Shown here piece by piece: positions 43,392-52,525 of a stretch of 64,000 nucleotides of DNA. The position numbers were made by a program, and so were the translations under genes. The notes under the pieces are model-generated. The model was given only the letters and a program-made list of their open reading frames with translations. It was not told the DNA's origin and searched no databases. Origin of the DNA: Henriciella algicola. Its GTDB lineage: Bacteria > Pseudomonadota > Alphaproteobacteria > Caulobacterales > Hyphomonadaceae. The DNA is taken from assembly GCF_003576245.1 (NCBI RefSeq), contig NZ_QWGA01000003.1, positions 1 through 64,000 on the forward strand. Direction: 5' to 3'. Each line of letters begins with the position of its first letter. Position 1 is the first letter of the stretch.

Positions 43392-44159
43392 CTAAAGCGT
43401 ATTCACCGTATGCCCGCCATCGACCACGATGGTCGCGCCCGTCATATAGCTACCCGCATCGGACGCGAGCAGTAGCAGCGCGCCAGCCAGTTCACCATGC
43501 TCACCAAAGCGTTTCATCGGGATACGCTTGCGCATCTTGTCGCCCGCTTCGCTGTCGAGGAATTCGTCGTTGATGTTGGTCTTGTAATAGCCAGGCGCGA
43601 TTGCGTTCATACGGATGCCGTAGCGGGCCCCTTCAAGCGCCATGACGCGGGTCATGTGATCCACTGCCGCTTTTGACGCTGCATAGGCTGAGATGAAGTA
43701 TTGCGGGCGCAGCGCGGTAATCGATGCGATATTGATAATGGAGCCGGGCTTGCCAGCATCGATCAGCGCATTGGATGCCGCTTTCGCCACCCGCCAGACG
43801 CCGTCGACATTGGTCTCCATGACCGAGCGCCACTCTTCCTCGGTGATCTTCGTGTACCAGTTGTCGCGCGAAATACCCGAATTGTTCACGATGATATCGC
43901 ACGGCGCGCCAAGCTTTTCCTGGATCTTTGCGAAAGCCGATTCGACGCTTGCCGGGTCCGTCACGTCCATCGCAACCGCGAGCGCTTCCCCGCCCTGCGA
44001 TTTGATTTCATCGGCCAGCGCCTCAAGTTTCTCAAGGCGCCTCGCAGCGAGCACGACTCGCGCCCCTGCTTGCGACAGGGCCCGTGCGAAACTTTCACCA
44101 AGGCCGCCGGACGCTCCGGTAACAAGCGCCGTTTTTCCGTTGAGTTTGAACAATTCCAT
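43392..44159 (-). CDS. SDR-family oxidoreductase
   Basis: The 255-residue classical SDR has TGASGGLGESFARAL for cofactor binding, VNNSGISRDNW, and the catalytic Ser, Tyr and Lys in IASITALRPQYFISAYAASK. The family ending GATIVVDGGHTVNTL is present. ARR after strand 2 fits NADP(H). Many relatives are annotated as glucose 1-dehydrogenase or 3-oxoacyl reductase; the substrate cannot be set. It is divergent from pntAA with a 57-base gap. Confidence 0.88.
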   Translation of the reverse strand: MELFKLNGKTALVTGASGGLGESFARALSQAGARVVLAARRLEKLEALADEIKSQGGEALAVAMDVTDPASVESAFAKIQEKLGAPCDIIVNNSGISRDNWYTKITEEEWRSVMETNVDGVWRVAKAASNALIDAGKPGSIINIASITALRPQYFISAYAASKAAVDHMTRVMALEGARYGIRMNAIAPGYYKTNINDEFLDSEAGDKMRKRIPMKRFGEHGELAGALLLLASDAGSYMTGATIVVDGGHTVNTL

Positions 44160-44216
44160 GCCTCGCCTTTCGACTTACTATTGCTTTCACGCAAAATTTT
44201 TCCGATCACTCGCGCC

Positions 44217-45344
44217 ATGAAGCTGACAATTCTGAAAGAAACAAGTCCGGGAGAGACGCGCGTCGCGGCAACCCCGGAATCGGTGAAGAAGCTTGTCGGC
44301 CTCGATCACACCGTCACCATTGAATCTGGTGCCGGTGTGGCCGCTGGCTTTCCGGACAAGGCTTTTTCAGATGAAGGTGCCACCATCGCAAGCTCCGCTG
44401 GCGAAGCGCTGCAGGGGGCCGATCTGCTCCTCAAGGTCCGCGCGCCGAGCGCAGAGGAAGCGGGCAGCTATCCTGAAGGGCTGACAGTCATCGCGCTGAT
44501 GAACCCGTTCGGCATGGGCGACCTTCTGACTGCCTTCAACGGCAAGAAGCTCAACACGCTCGCCATGGAGTTCACCCCGCGAATCACACGCGCCCAATCC
44601 ATGGACGCGCTTTCATCCCAGTCGAACCTCGCTGGCTACCGTGCCATGATCGAAGGCGCGACCCTCTATGGCCGCGCGCTTCCGATGATGATGACCGCCG
44701 CAGGCACGGTTGCCCCGGCCAAGGTCTTTGTCATGGGCGCAGGCGTTGCAGGCCTTCAGGCGATCGCGACGGCCCGCCGTCTCGGCGGCGTGGTCACGGC
44801 AACGGATGTTCGCCCGGCCGCCAAGGAACAGGTCGCCTCGCTCGGCGCGAAGTTCATCGCGGTCGAGAATGACGAGTTCAAGGAAGCCGAGACCGCTGGC
44901 GGCTACGCCAAGGAAATGTCTGACGACTACAAGAAGCAGCAGGCAGAACTGACGGCGACCCACATCGCCAAGCAGGATATCGTCATTACCACCGCCCTCA
45001 TTCCGGGCCGTCCGGCCCCGGAACTGGTGACCGAAGAGATGGTGAAGGCAATGAAGCCCGGCGCCGTCATTGTCGACATGGCAGTCGCCACAGGCGGTAA
45101 TTGCAAGCTGTCCAAGCCTGATGAAGTCGTCGATGTGAACGGCGTGAAAGTCGCTGGTTTCTCAAACCTGCCCGCACGCCTTCCGGCCGACACCTCCTCG
45201 CTCTACGCCAAGAACCTCGTCGCCTTTCTGCCGCTGATTACGGCTGAAGATGGATCGCTCAATCTCGAGACCGATGACGAGATCGTTACCGCGATGATCC
45301 TCACCAAGGCCGGCGAAACCGTGAATGAAAGGCTGAAATCATGA
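44217..45344 (+). CDS. pntAA: NAD(P) transhydrogenase subunit alpha, part 1
   Basis: The 375-residue soluble NAD(H)-binding domain (dI) of the proton-translocating transhydrogenase begins [20 protein letters not shown]. It shows the RQD-loop-equivalent region around [16 protein letters not shown], the Rossmann site [22 protein letters not shown], and [13 protein letters not shown]. The alpha subunit is split here into PntAA and PntAB, as is usual in alphaproteobacteria. No good Shine-Dalgarno is visible before the ATG, so it may be leaderless or weakly initiated. Its stop overlaps the pntAB start (ATGA). Confidence 0.95.
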   Translation: MKLTILKETSPGETRVAATPESVKKLVGLDHTVTIESGAGVAAGFPDKAFSDEGATIASSAGEALQGADLLLKVRAPSAEEAGSYPEGLTVIALMNPFGMGDLLTAFNGKKLNTLAMEFTPRITRAQSMDALSSQSNLAGYRAMIEGATLYGRALPMMMTAAGTVAPAKVFVMGAGVAGLQAIATARRLGGVVTATDVRPAAKEQVASLGAKFIAVENDEFKEAETAGGYAKEMSDDYKKQQAELTATHIAKQDIVITTALIPGRPAPELVTEEMVKAMKPGAVIVDMAVATGGNCKLSKPDEVVDVNGVKVAGFSNLPARLPADTSSLYAKNLVAFLPLITAEDGSLNLETDDEIVTAMILTKAGETVNERLKS

Positions 45345-45709
45345 AAGCCATCCCAGTAGCTCTTTCGGCCTTTGCGCTGGCCCTGCCAGCCCATGCTGCC
45401 GAAATCACAAACCTCAACCCGACGGTATTCCTGGCGGCGATCTTCGCGCTCGCCTGCTTTGTCGGTTACTATGTCGTCTGGTCGGTTACCCCGGCCCTCC
45501 ACACCCCGCTCATGGCTGTGACCAATGCGATCTCTTCTGTGATCGTGGTCGGCGCCATCGTGGCAGCAGCTTCGTCTGGCCTGATCAATGGCGGCTGGAC
45601 CGCCAAGATCCTCGGCGGCGTCGCTGTCGCGCTTGCCAGCGTGAACATCTTCGGTGGCTTCATGGTCACCCAGCGGATGCTCGCCATGTACAAGAAGAAG
45701 GGGGAATAA
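45341..45709 (+). CDS. pntAB: NAD(P) transhydrogenase subunit alpha, part 2
   Basis: This 122-residue membrane subunit contributes three or so helices of the dII proton channel. A signal-like first helix ([17 protein letters not shown]) is followed by [39 protein letters not shown] and a C-terminal helix with the [13 protein letters not shown] block. It overlaps pntAA by four bases and abuts pntB with no gap, so the three subunits are translationally coupled. Confidence 0.95.
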   Translation: MKAIPVALSAFALALPAHAAEITNLNPTVFLAAIFALACFVGYYVVWSVTPALHTPLMAVTNAISSVIVVGAIVAAASSGLINGGWTAKILGGVAVALASVNIFGGFMVTQRMLAMYKKKGE

Positions 45710-47128
45710 ATGGAACAGTTCACCAACACCTGGGCCCCGCTTCTCTATCTTGTCGCGGGCATGCTCTTCATCCTCGCGCTACGCGGGCTTTCCAGCCCGG
45801 CCACGGCGCGCAAAGGCAACCGGAACGGCATTGTCGGCATGGGCATTGCCGTCGCCACGACGATTGCCCTCCTCTGGCCACAGCTTGATGCTGTCACATG
45901 GGGCATCCTCATCGCAGGTGCCGCCATAGGCGGTGTAATCGGCGCGATCATCGCCCGCCGCATCCCGATGACGGCGATGCCGCAGCTGGTTGCTGCCTTC
46001 CACTCACTGGTCGGTATGGCCGCCGTGCTCGTCGCGGCAGCCGCGCTCTATGCGCCAGCTGAATTCGGCATCGGCACAGTCGGCAACATTGCCACTGTCT
46101 CGCTGATTGAACTCGCTGTCGGCTCGGCCATTGGTGCGCTGACCTTTACTGGCTCGGTGATCGCCTTCGCCAAGCTCAACGGCAACATGTCTGGCTCGCC
46201 CATCCTGCTGCCAGCGCGTCACCTGCTGAACATCGCCCTCGCCGTCGCCATCGTAGCGCTCGTCGTCGTGCTCATCATGTCCAGCGGCAGCGCGACCTGG
46301 GCGTTCTGGACGCTGACCGTCCTCGCCTTCGTCCTCGGCATCACGCTAATCATCCCGATTGGCGGCGCGGACATGCCGGTCGTCGTCTCCATGCTCAACT
46401 CCTATTCCGGTTGGGCTGCGGCGGCGCTTGGCTTCACGCTTGGTAACTTCGCGCTGATCATTACCGGCGCGCTCGTTGGCTCGTCAGGCGCGATCCTTTC
46501 CTACATCATGTGCAAGGGCATGAACCGCAGCTTCATCTCGGTCATCCTTGGCGGCTTCGGCGCTGACGATGATGGCGGTGCGTCTGCCGGTGCGCAGGTC
46601 GACCGCCCGTTCAAGCAGGGCTCTGCCGACGACGCAGCCTTCATCATGAAGAACGCGTCCAAGGTCATCATCGTGCCGGGCTATGGCATGGCGGTTGCCC
46701 AGGCACAGCACGCGCTGAAGGAAATGGCAGAACTGCTCAAGGAAGAAGGCGTCGAAGTGAAGTACGCCATTCACCCTGTTGCGGGCCGTATGCCGGGCCA
46801 CATGAACGTGCTGCTCGCCGAGGCACAGGTGCCGTATGACGAGGTGTTCGAACTGGAAGACATCAATTCCGAGTTCAACACCTCTGACGTCGCCTTCGTG
46901 ATCGGTGCAAACGACGTGACGAACCCGGCCGCGAAGACCGACCAGACCTCGCCAATCTACGGCATGCCCGTCCTCAATGTTGAGGATGCTGGCACGGTCC
47001 TCTTCATCAAACGCTCCATGGGCTCCGGTTATGCCGGCATCCAGAACGAGCTCTTCTTCAAGGACAACACCATGATGCTGCTGTCCGACGCCAAGAAGAT
47101 GGTCGAGAATATCGTGAAGGCCCTGTAG
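45710..47128 (+). CDS. pntB: NAD(P) transhydrogenase subunit beta
   Basis: The 472-residue beta subunit has about nine transmembrane helices, completing the proton channel, and a C-terminal NADP(H)-binding domain (dIII). Visible dIII motifs are VIIVPGYGMAVAQAQHAL, HPVAGRMPGHMNVLLAEA, VIGANDVTNPAA and MPVLNVEDA. The complex uses the proton gradient to reduce NADP+ with NADH. It starts immediately after the pntAB stop and is closed by a strong intrinsic terminator. Confidence 0.97.
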   Translation: MEQFTNTWAPLLYLVAGMLFILALRGLSSPATARKGNRNGIVGMGIAVATTIALLWPQLDAVTWGILIAGAAIGGVIGAIIARRIPMTAMPQLVAAFHSLVGMAAVLVAAAALYAPAEFGIGTVGNIATVSLIELAVGSAIGALTFTGSVIAFAKLNGNMSGSPILLPARHLLNIALAVAIVALVVVLIMSSGSATWAFWTLTVLAFVLGITLIIPIGGADMPVVVSMLNSYSGWAAAALGFTLGNFALIITGALVGSSGAILSYIMCKGMNRSFISVILGGFGADDDGGASAGAQVDRPFKQGSADDAAFIMKNASKVIIVPGYGMAVAQAQHALKEMAELLKEEGVEVKYAIHPVAGRMPGHMNVLLAEAQVPYDEVFELEDINSEFNTSDVAFVIGANDVTNPAAKTDQTSPIYGMPVLNVEDAGTVLFIKRSMGSGYAGIQNELFFKDNTMMLLSDAKKMVENIVKAL

Positions 47129-47151
47129 GGCTCTCGGAAACCATCAAAACA

Positions 47152-47181
47152 AAAGCCCGGCCGCACTGGCCGGGCTTTTTC
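47152..47181 (+). terminator. Intrinsic terminator after pntB
   Basis: AAAGCCCGGCC and GGCCGGGCTTT form an 11-bp stem around GCACT, ending in TTTTTC. Confidence 0.92.
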
Positions 47182-47199
47182 TTGTCCTCCGTTTCCGAA

Positions 47200-47221
47200 G
47201 ATACCTGCGAAGGCAGGTATC
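47200..47221. repeat. Palindromic hairpin GATACCTGC/GCAGGTATC
   Basis: A 9-bp perfect stem has a GAAG loop. Together with the next hairpin it lies in a 126-base spacer between converging pntB and the DUF885 gene. The outer sequences GTTTCCG (47191) and CGGAAAC (47251) also pair. It is probably a dispersed palindromic repeat, not a terminator. Confidence 0.55.
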
Positions 47222-47268
47222 CAGAGTGCATCGCCCGCATCTCTCGATCCCGGAAACGGAGCTCCTTG

Positions 47269-47290
47269 GACCCCTGCCTGCGCAGGGGTC
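47269..47290. repeat. Palindromic hairpin GACCCCTGC/GCAGGGGTC
   Basis: A 9-bp perfect stem with a CTGC loop shares the CCTGC/GCAGG core with the element at 47200. It lies 17 bases before the DUF885 stop. Neither strand has a T-run. Confidence 0.55.
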
Positions 47291-47306
47291 TCCGGAACGA
47301 AGTGTC

Positions 47307-49115
47307 CTACTCCCCGAACACTGCGCGCGCTTCCTCCTCGTCCATCATGGCTTGACGGACCTGCGGGATGTTCGGGCCGCCATAGGACAGGAATTCGTCG
47401 TGAAATTCCTTCCAGCCTTCGGTGCCTGTCGCGTCCGGATAGTTCGCCGCAACCCAGTCATTGCGCAGCTTGCGGATCATCAGCTTGCCCATCGTGTAAT
47501 TGAGATAGGCTGGGTCATACGTGCCGCGTGCGGCCTGCTGCAGCGCGTTGCCGCGGTCGATATAGCACTCCTTGCGGAACAGCTCGTAGCTGTCATCGAC
47601 GCTCCAGCCCTGCGTATGCAGGCCAATCGTCGAGAGGTAGCGGCAATTGCGCAGCAGTGCGTTCGACAGCTGGCCGATCTTGGTTTCCGGGTCGCCATCA
47701 TGCAGGCCCGCATCCAGCATCATCTCTTCGGTATAGTGCGCCCAGCCCTCAGCGAAGGCGTAGCCGACAAACATCTGCCCGAAGACCGAATCAGAGCGGT
47801 TGGCATGCAGGAAATTCAGGAAGTGGCCCGGCCAGACTTCGTGGATCGTCGTGCCGAGAAGGTCCATCTTGCCCGGAATGTATTCGGCGCGCGTCGCCTC
47901 GTCCCAGCTCGGGTCTGGCGGTGAGATGTAATAGACCGACGGCATGCCTTCTTCATAAGGCCCCGGAATGGAAATGTAGGCTGAGTTCTGCCGGCGATAG
48001 GGCGGCGACTCCGTGACCAGCGCTTCCTCGGTGCCCGGAATGGAGACAATGTCCTCATCGATCAGGAACTGCTTCAGCGCAGGCAGCGAGTCGCGCGCTT
48101 CCTGCACCGGGCCATTCTCCGGCTTGTTCGCCGCCATCTTGGCCATGCAGTCAGCCATGTTCGCGCCCGGGGCAAACACCGCGCAGGCTTCGGCCAGCGC
48201 ATCCTGATTGGCCTTGAGGTCAGCCCGCCCGATGGCTTCCAGCTCTTCGAGCGAGATGCCAACGCCTTCGGTCAGCGCGATCATATCGGCGAATTTCTCT
48301 TGCCCGAGGGCATAGCCATCCTCGGTGCCCTCTTCGCTCTCGATATAGTCGGCAACAGAGCGCATGGCGGCCGCCGCTTCTGCGACTACAGCGTCATACT
48401 CGGCGATCAGCGCTTCGTCCTCAACCTCGGCAAAGGCATCCCTCGCGCCGGTCTCATAGTGGTCCGCCAAGCCATTAAAGCCTGCGGTGCCCAACTTCAC
48501 ATAGGTCGCCGGCATTGGCAGCTTCAGATTGGCTTTCGCCTGCGCAGCGGCCTCAGGGACGTTCTTTGCGTACGCGATGAACGCCTTCATCCGCGTTTCA
48601 GCGTCCGCATAGGGCCGCGCCACATAGACGCTCGGGCCAAGCGGGCCGAGATAGAAGCTCGGATTGAGATGCGGCTGGTCAGCTTCGGTGAGCCAGAACA
48701 GCTCACCCTTCATCGTGTTGATCAGATACTGGCGCTCGAATGCATCGGCCTCACTGAGGCTGCCTGCATCCATTTCTTGCGCAAGCTCAATCGCGAACTG
48801 GCGAAACAGGATCTGCGCTTCGAGGCCCGCATCGCTCCAGTCTGGCAGCTGGCCGTCAAACTCGTGGCGCCCCTGGCTGACGGCGAAAGTCGGGTTGAGC
48901 TCGAAATAGCCTTCGAGAAAGCTCTCCATATAGCTGTCCCATGAGAGCCCCTCGGCGTTCAGCTCTGCAAAGTCGCTTACGCTCGTGAGGATATCTGCCT
49001 CGCCAGAAACAGAGGCATTTGCCGTTTCACCCGCCGCGCCGGTCTCAGGCGTCGCGCAGCCAGCAAGGACGAGCGTCAGCGCAGACGCGGCGAACATAAG
49101 GGGCTTCAGTGTCAT
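47307..49115 (-). CDS. DUF885-family putative metallopeptidase lipoprotein
   Basis: The 602-residue protein begins at the ATG at 49115 with GGAG upstream. It has a lipoprotein signal (LMFAASALTLVLAGC) followed by a Gly/Ala/Glu-rich linker. The DUF885 signature TTIHEVWPGHFLNFLH (HExxPGH) and the later FAEGWAHYTEEM are the presumed zinc and catalytic residues. The family is thought to be carboxypeptidase-like, but the substrate is unknown. It lies on the same strand as an acidic small gene and an M14 peptidase, forming a peptide-degrading neighbourhood, though an intrinsic terminator separates it from them. Confidence 0.88.
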   Translation of the reverse strand: MTLKPLMFAASALTLVLAGCATPETGAAGETANASVSGEADILTSVSDFAELNAEGLSWDSYMESFLEGYFELNPTFAVSQGRHEFDGQLPDWSDAGLEAQILFRQFAIELAQEMDAGSLSEADAFERQYLINTMKGELFWLTEADQPHLNPSFYLGPLGPSVYVARPYADAETRMKAFIAYAKNVPEAAAQAKANLKLPMPATYVKLGTAGFNGLADHYETGARDAFAEVEDEALIAEYDAVVAEAAAAMRSVADYIESEEGTEDGYALGQEKFADMIALTEGVGISLEELEAIGRADLKANQDALAEACAVFAPGANMADCMAKMAANKPENGPVQEARDSLPALKQFLIDEDIVSIPGTEEALVTESPPYRRQNSAYISIPGPYEEGMPSVYYISPPDPSWDEATRAEYIPGKMDLLGTTIHEVWPGHFLNFLHANRSDSVFGQMFVGYAFAEGWAHYTEEMMLDAGLHDGDPETKIGQLSNALLRNCRYLSTIGLHTQGWSVDDSYELFRKECYIDRGNALQQAARGTYDPAYLNYTMGKLMIRKLRNDWVAANYPDATGTEGWKEFHDEFLSYGGPNIPQVRQAMMDEEEARAVFGE

Positions 49116-49212
49116 GGGGGTCTCCTCAATAGACAGGACCGCCAAAGCGGCAGCCATTCAGCAGTCGGGGTGGTGCGAACATCACCACGTCTGAGCCCGC
49201 ATCGCAAACACG

Positions 49213-49238
49213 AAAAAGCCCGGCACTCTGGCCGGGCT
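49213..49238 (-). terminator. Intrinsic terminator after the small acidic gene
   Basis: On the minus strand AGCCCGGC pairs with GCCGGGCT around a six-base loop and is followed by TTTTTCG. It lies 15 bases beyond the stop at 49253. Confidence 0.82.
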
Positions 49239-49252
49239 CTCTCAATTCGCTT

Positions 49253-49585
49253 CTAGCGTTTGGGGTCTTCCACATCCGGGTCGACCACCGAATAGGCATC
49301 TTCCAGAAGGTGCCCATCCGGCTTTTTCTTCAGCGCCGCATGGCCTTCAATCGTCTCGCTCGATGCATCGTCATGGTCATCATTCGGTACATTCGGCAGG
49401 CGCTCATCCTCCATATCGACGACGAGGTCGGCGTCATGGTCCTGCTGGTCGGCTATGGGTGAACCTTCCTTGTAACCGGCAGCTGCGGTGGACTGATCTT
49501 CCACATCTTCGCCTTTGCGAAAGCCCTCGCCATAGCCGCGCTGACGTTCAACTTCTTCAACTCTCTGATGGTCGCGCTCACTCAT
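49253..49585 (-). CDS. Small acidic hydrophilic protein, unknown
   Basis: This 110-residue protein (start MSERDHQRVEEVERQRGYGE) has GGAG seven bases upstream. It is rich in Asp and Glu, with clusters such as NDDHDDASSETIE and a Pro/Asp-rich end. There is no signal peptide, membrane segment or recognised domain, and the composition suggests disorder. It follows the M14 peptidase gene by 63 bases and ends at an intrinsic terminator. Confidence 0.7.
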   Translation of the reverse strand: MSERDHQRVEEVERQRGYGEGFRKGEDVEDQSTAAAGYKEGSPIADQQDHDADLVVDMEDERLPNVPNDDHDDASSETIEGHAALKKKPDGHLLEDAYSVVDPDVEDPKR

Positions 49586-49648
49586 CGCGGGTCTCCTTTG
49601 TGACTGTTCACAAAAGAAACGGGCAAGGCGTGAGCGCGGTTCCAATCG

Positions 49649-52300
49649 CTAGCGCGTATGCGCAGGCCCAAAGAGCACGGCATTCACCAGAAGCAGGTTC
49701 AGACCGTCGAGATAGGCGCGCGTCACCGGGCTTTGCGTGAAGGCGATCACCACGCCAGCGCCCTGCTGCTCTGCCATCAGATACGGCTTGTAGGCAAGCT
49801 GTGCCCGGTTCTCTTCCCAAAGATAGCCGCTCGCCACCAGCTCATCGGCGGCCGCATAGCGAAACACATTGGCGCCGTCGGCATCATTGAGAGGTCGATA
49901 GATGGTTGAACCTTGGTAGAGCGCCACTGCCTCCTCATAGCCGGACGACAACCAGTGATCGGTATCGGCGATCACATTCGCCAGAACGCCTGGCACGCTG
50001 TCAGGTCGCGCGGTCTGGTTCGCCGTAACCGCGTCATAATCCTCATCGCTCTCGATCAGCAGGCCAGAGGCAGGCGCTTCCTCACCATCGTTGCGCTTAT
50101 CTTCCTCGGCGAGATAGGCCGTCTCCGCGCGCGCAGAGAGCAGCTTGTCATCACCGCTCGTCAGCGCTCCAAGTGCGCCTTCAAACCCGATCAGCACTCC
50201 GCCATTGCGGGTAAAGGTCGCGATGGCCGACTTCCCGGCCACCCCAAGCTCACCTTCAAAGCCCCAGCCGGCATCCGGCAGGATCAGCACGTCATAGCGG
50301 CCAAGATTGGCGCGCGGCAGCGTGCCGACTCGGATCGGCGCGACCGGAATACCAAGCTCCCGCTCCAGCACAAAGCGCGCCGCGCCAGCATCCGTCGCGC
50401 TCGTCCCCTCGCCCCAGGCCATGGCGACTTTCGGCATGGTCAGGGCGACGAACTTGTCGCTGCCATAGTTCGGGCCATCCTCGACCCAGCTAGACTGCAG
50501 CGCCACATATTCAGCGCCTATCTCCGTCGCGAGCCCGTTCAGCGTGGTCGCTAGGTTGCTTTCATTCGCCGCCAGCGGGAAGACCACTGACCCGCGCGGA
50601 TATTCACGCCCATCGACCGTAAACGCCTCGGTCGTCGCGCGGCCCGTCAGACCAGCATCCAGCGCGCTGAGCACAAGCTTTGCCTGCCCCGCATCGCTCC
50701 AGGGCACGACATAGCCATACGCCGCATTAGACGCCGTCAGCGCGGTGACCGGATCGTCGGCGCTCACCATGCTCGCATTGAAAACATTCACCTGCCCGCA
50801 GGTCCGGCTCGTCACGCCTTCCATCAGCGGCATGGACCAGGCGGTCACATCATAAAGCTCATGATTGAGGCCTCGGTCGCGGCGCGATTCCTGCTCGTCG
50901 ACAAAGTCTTCAGGAAGGCTCGTATCCTCGCTCAGCAGCGTCGTGATCCGTTTGCCGGATGGCTGCGCGCGGTCGACCACTAGCGCCCCGTCAGGATAGC
51001 GCACGCCGCAAGCCTGCGCGCCGGGCGACAGGCGCTGAACGGTTATGTCCTGCGCCGCTAGCTTGCGGCCAAGCTGCTCTGCCTGCCAGCGGCGGTCGGA
51101 CAAATCGAACACAAAGTACCGGTCACTCGCGCCTCGTGCTTCAGCGGCGGCTTCACGCCGGTAGGATGCGAAATCATTCAGGAAAAGCGACTGGTTGTTC
51201 GCAACCACTTCCGCCGTCGACAGCGTCGCCACAAAGTGCTGCTCCACGCCCTGCTTATAGGTCAGCACATCGCCGGTAGAGCGTTCATAGGCGAGCCCGC
51301 GCGCAGAGCCTTGCTCATAGGTCATCGCGATCGCCCCGCCGAGCGTTGGCCACATGTCGCCATAGCCCGGATAGAAGGCGTCAAAGACCTCGCGGGTAAA
51401 ATAGTCATAGCCACGCTGGTCGAACCAGCGGGCATGGTTGCGCCCGATCAGGACCTGTTTTTCCTTCTGGGCTTCAGTGATGTTCGGATTGAACGGGTCG
51501 GCAGCTGGGGCGAAGAAATAGCTCTCATCCCCGCCCATTTCGTGCGCGTCGACCACGACCACCGGATGCCATTCCAGCATGCTCGACACCCGGCCCCGCG
51601 TTTCCGGCTGGGACAGGGTGAACCAGTCACGGTTCATGTCGAAGAGATAGTGATTGAAGCGCCCGCCCGGCCATGGCTCATCATGCTCGGCGGTGTAGCG
51701 GTCCGCAAAAGGCGTGATCCCGCGTGCCGCCTCGAAACTGTTGGTAAAGCGCGCCCGCCCGTCCGGGTTCTGCATAGGGTCGATCACGACGATCGTATTT
51801 GACAGGATCGTATCCACTGTCTGGTCGCCCTCTGCCGCCAGCAGGTGATAGGCGAGCGCCAGGCCCGCATCCGTGCTCGAAATCTCATTGCCGTGGACGC
51901 CATAGGACAGCCAGACGACCGCAGGCGTCTCATTGATGAGGGAGCTGCGCTCGCCCGCCGACAGCTCACCAGAGGCAAGGCGGCTCATATTCGCCTTGAT
52001 CTCATTAAGGCGCGCCAAGTTCTCCGGCGAAGAGATCACCGCATAGAAAAGCTCCCGGCCTTCCCAGCTTTCCGCATAAGGCGTGATCTGCATGCGGTCA
52101 GGCGCCGCTTCGGCCAGCGCCTCCATATAGTCGCGCGCTTCGGTGACAGTAGAAATCTCATCGCCCGGCGCATGGCCTGCGACCTCTTCCAGCGTCGGGA
52201 TGGATGGGTCAGCCTGAATGTTCAGAAAGCTCTGCGCCTCGGCGCTCCCTGCCATGACGGCGCTGCAAAACCCTGCTGCGGCAATCACCCAAGTCTTCAT
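49649..52300 (-). CDS. M14-family zinc carboxypeptidase, exported
   Basis: The 883-residue protein starts at the ATG at 52300 with GGGGAGG upstream and has a signal peptide (WVIAAAGFCSAVMAGSAEA). The M14 fold is shown by the zinc motif YGVHGNEISS (HxxE), the downstream DAHEMGGDESYFFAPA with the third His, and IVVIDPMQNPDGR. A long C-terminal part of several hundred residues resembles the accessory domain common in large bacterial M14 proteins, including a glutamine-amidotransferase-like VLILPDAGWGFEGE segment. It probably degrades peptides in the periplasm or at the cell surface. Confidence 0.88.
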   Translation of the reverse strand: MKTWVIAAAGFCSAVMAGSAEAQSFLNIQADPSIPTLEEVAGHAPGDEISTVTEARDYMEALAEAAPDRMQITPYAESWEGRELFYAVISSPENLARLNEIKANMSRLASGELSAGERSSLINETPAVVWLSYGVHGNEISSTDAGLALAYHLLAAEGDQTVDTILSNTIVVIDPMQNPDGRARFTNSFEAARGITPFADRYTAEHDEPWPGGRFNHYLFDMNRDWFTLSQPETRGRVSSMLEWHPVVVVDAHEMGGDESYFFAPAADPFNPNITEAQKEKQVLIGRNHARWFDQRGYDYFTREVFDAFYPGYGDMWPTLGGAIAMTYEQGSARGLAYERSTGDVLTYKQGVEQHFVATLSTAEVVANNQSLFLNDFASYRREAAAEARGASDRYFVFDLSDRRWQAEQLGRKLAAQDITVQRLSPGAQACGVRYPDGALVVDRAQPSGKRITTLLSEDTSLPEDFVDEQESRRDRGLNHELYDVTAWSMPLMEGVTSRTCGQVNVFNASMVSADDPVTALTASNAAYGYVVPWSDAGQAKLVLSALDAGLTGRATTEAFTVDGREYPRGSVVFPLAANESNLATTLNGLATEIGAEYVALQSSWVEDGPNYGSDKFVALTMPKVAMAWGEGTSATDAGAARFVLERELGIPVAPIRVGTLPRANLGRYDVLILPDAGWGFEGELGVAGKSAIATFTRNGGVLIGFEGALGALTSGDDKLLSARAETAYLAEEDKRNDGEEAPASGLLIESDEDYDAVTANQTARPDSVPGVLANVIADTDHWLSSGYEEAVALYQGSTIYRPLNDADGANVFRYAAADELVASGYLWEENRAQLAYKPYLMAEQQGAGVVIAFTQSPVTRAYLDGLNLLLVNAVLFGPAHTR

Positions 52301-52525
52301 GTCAGCCTCCCCGGCACATCTACTCAAATCCAGTTCGCGCCAGCTAAAGCCGACGCAGGACGCCGCATCAAGTCACACCTCGTTGAATTGAACCGGCCAC
52401 CTGCGTTTGCCTCAGTTTGCGTCACACGCCCGCCTGCTGACCACGTGGCTCGCCGGATGGACTTGCCGCGCCACTTCATGCCACACCCCCAGATGTAAAG
52501 ACTGTTGCAATTGCAAAGGCCCGTC

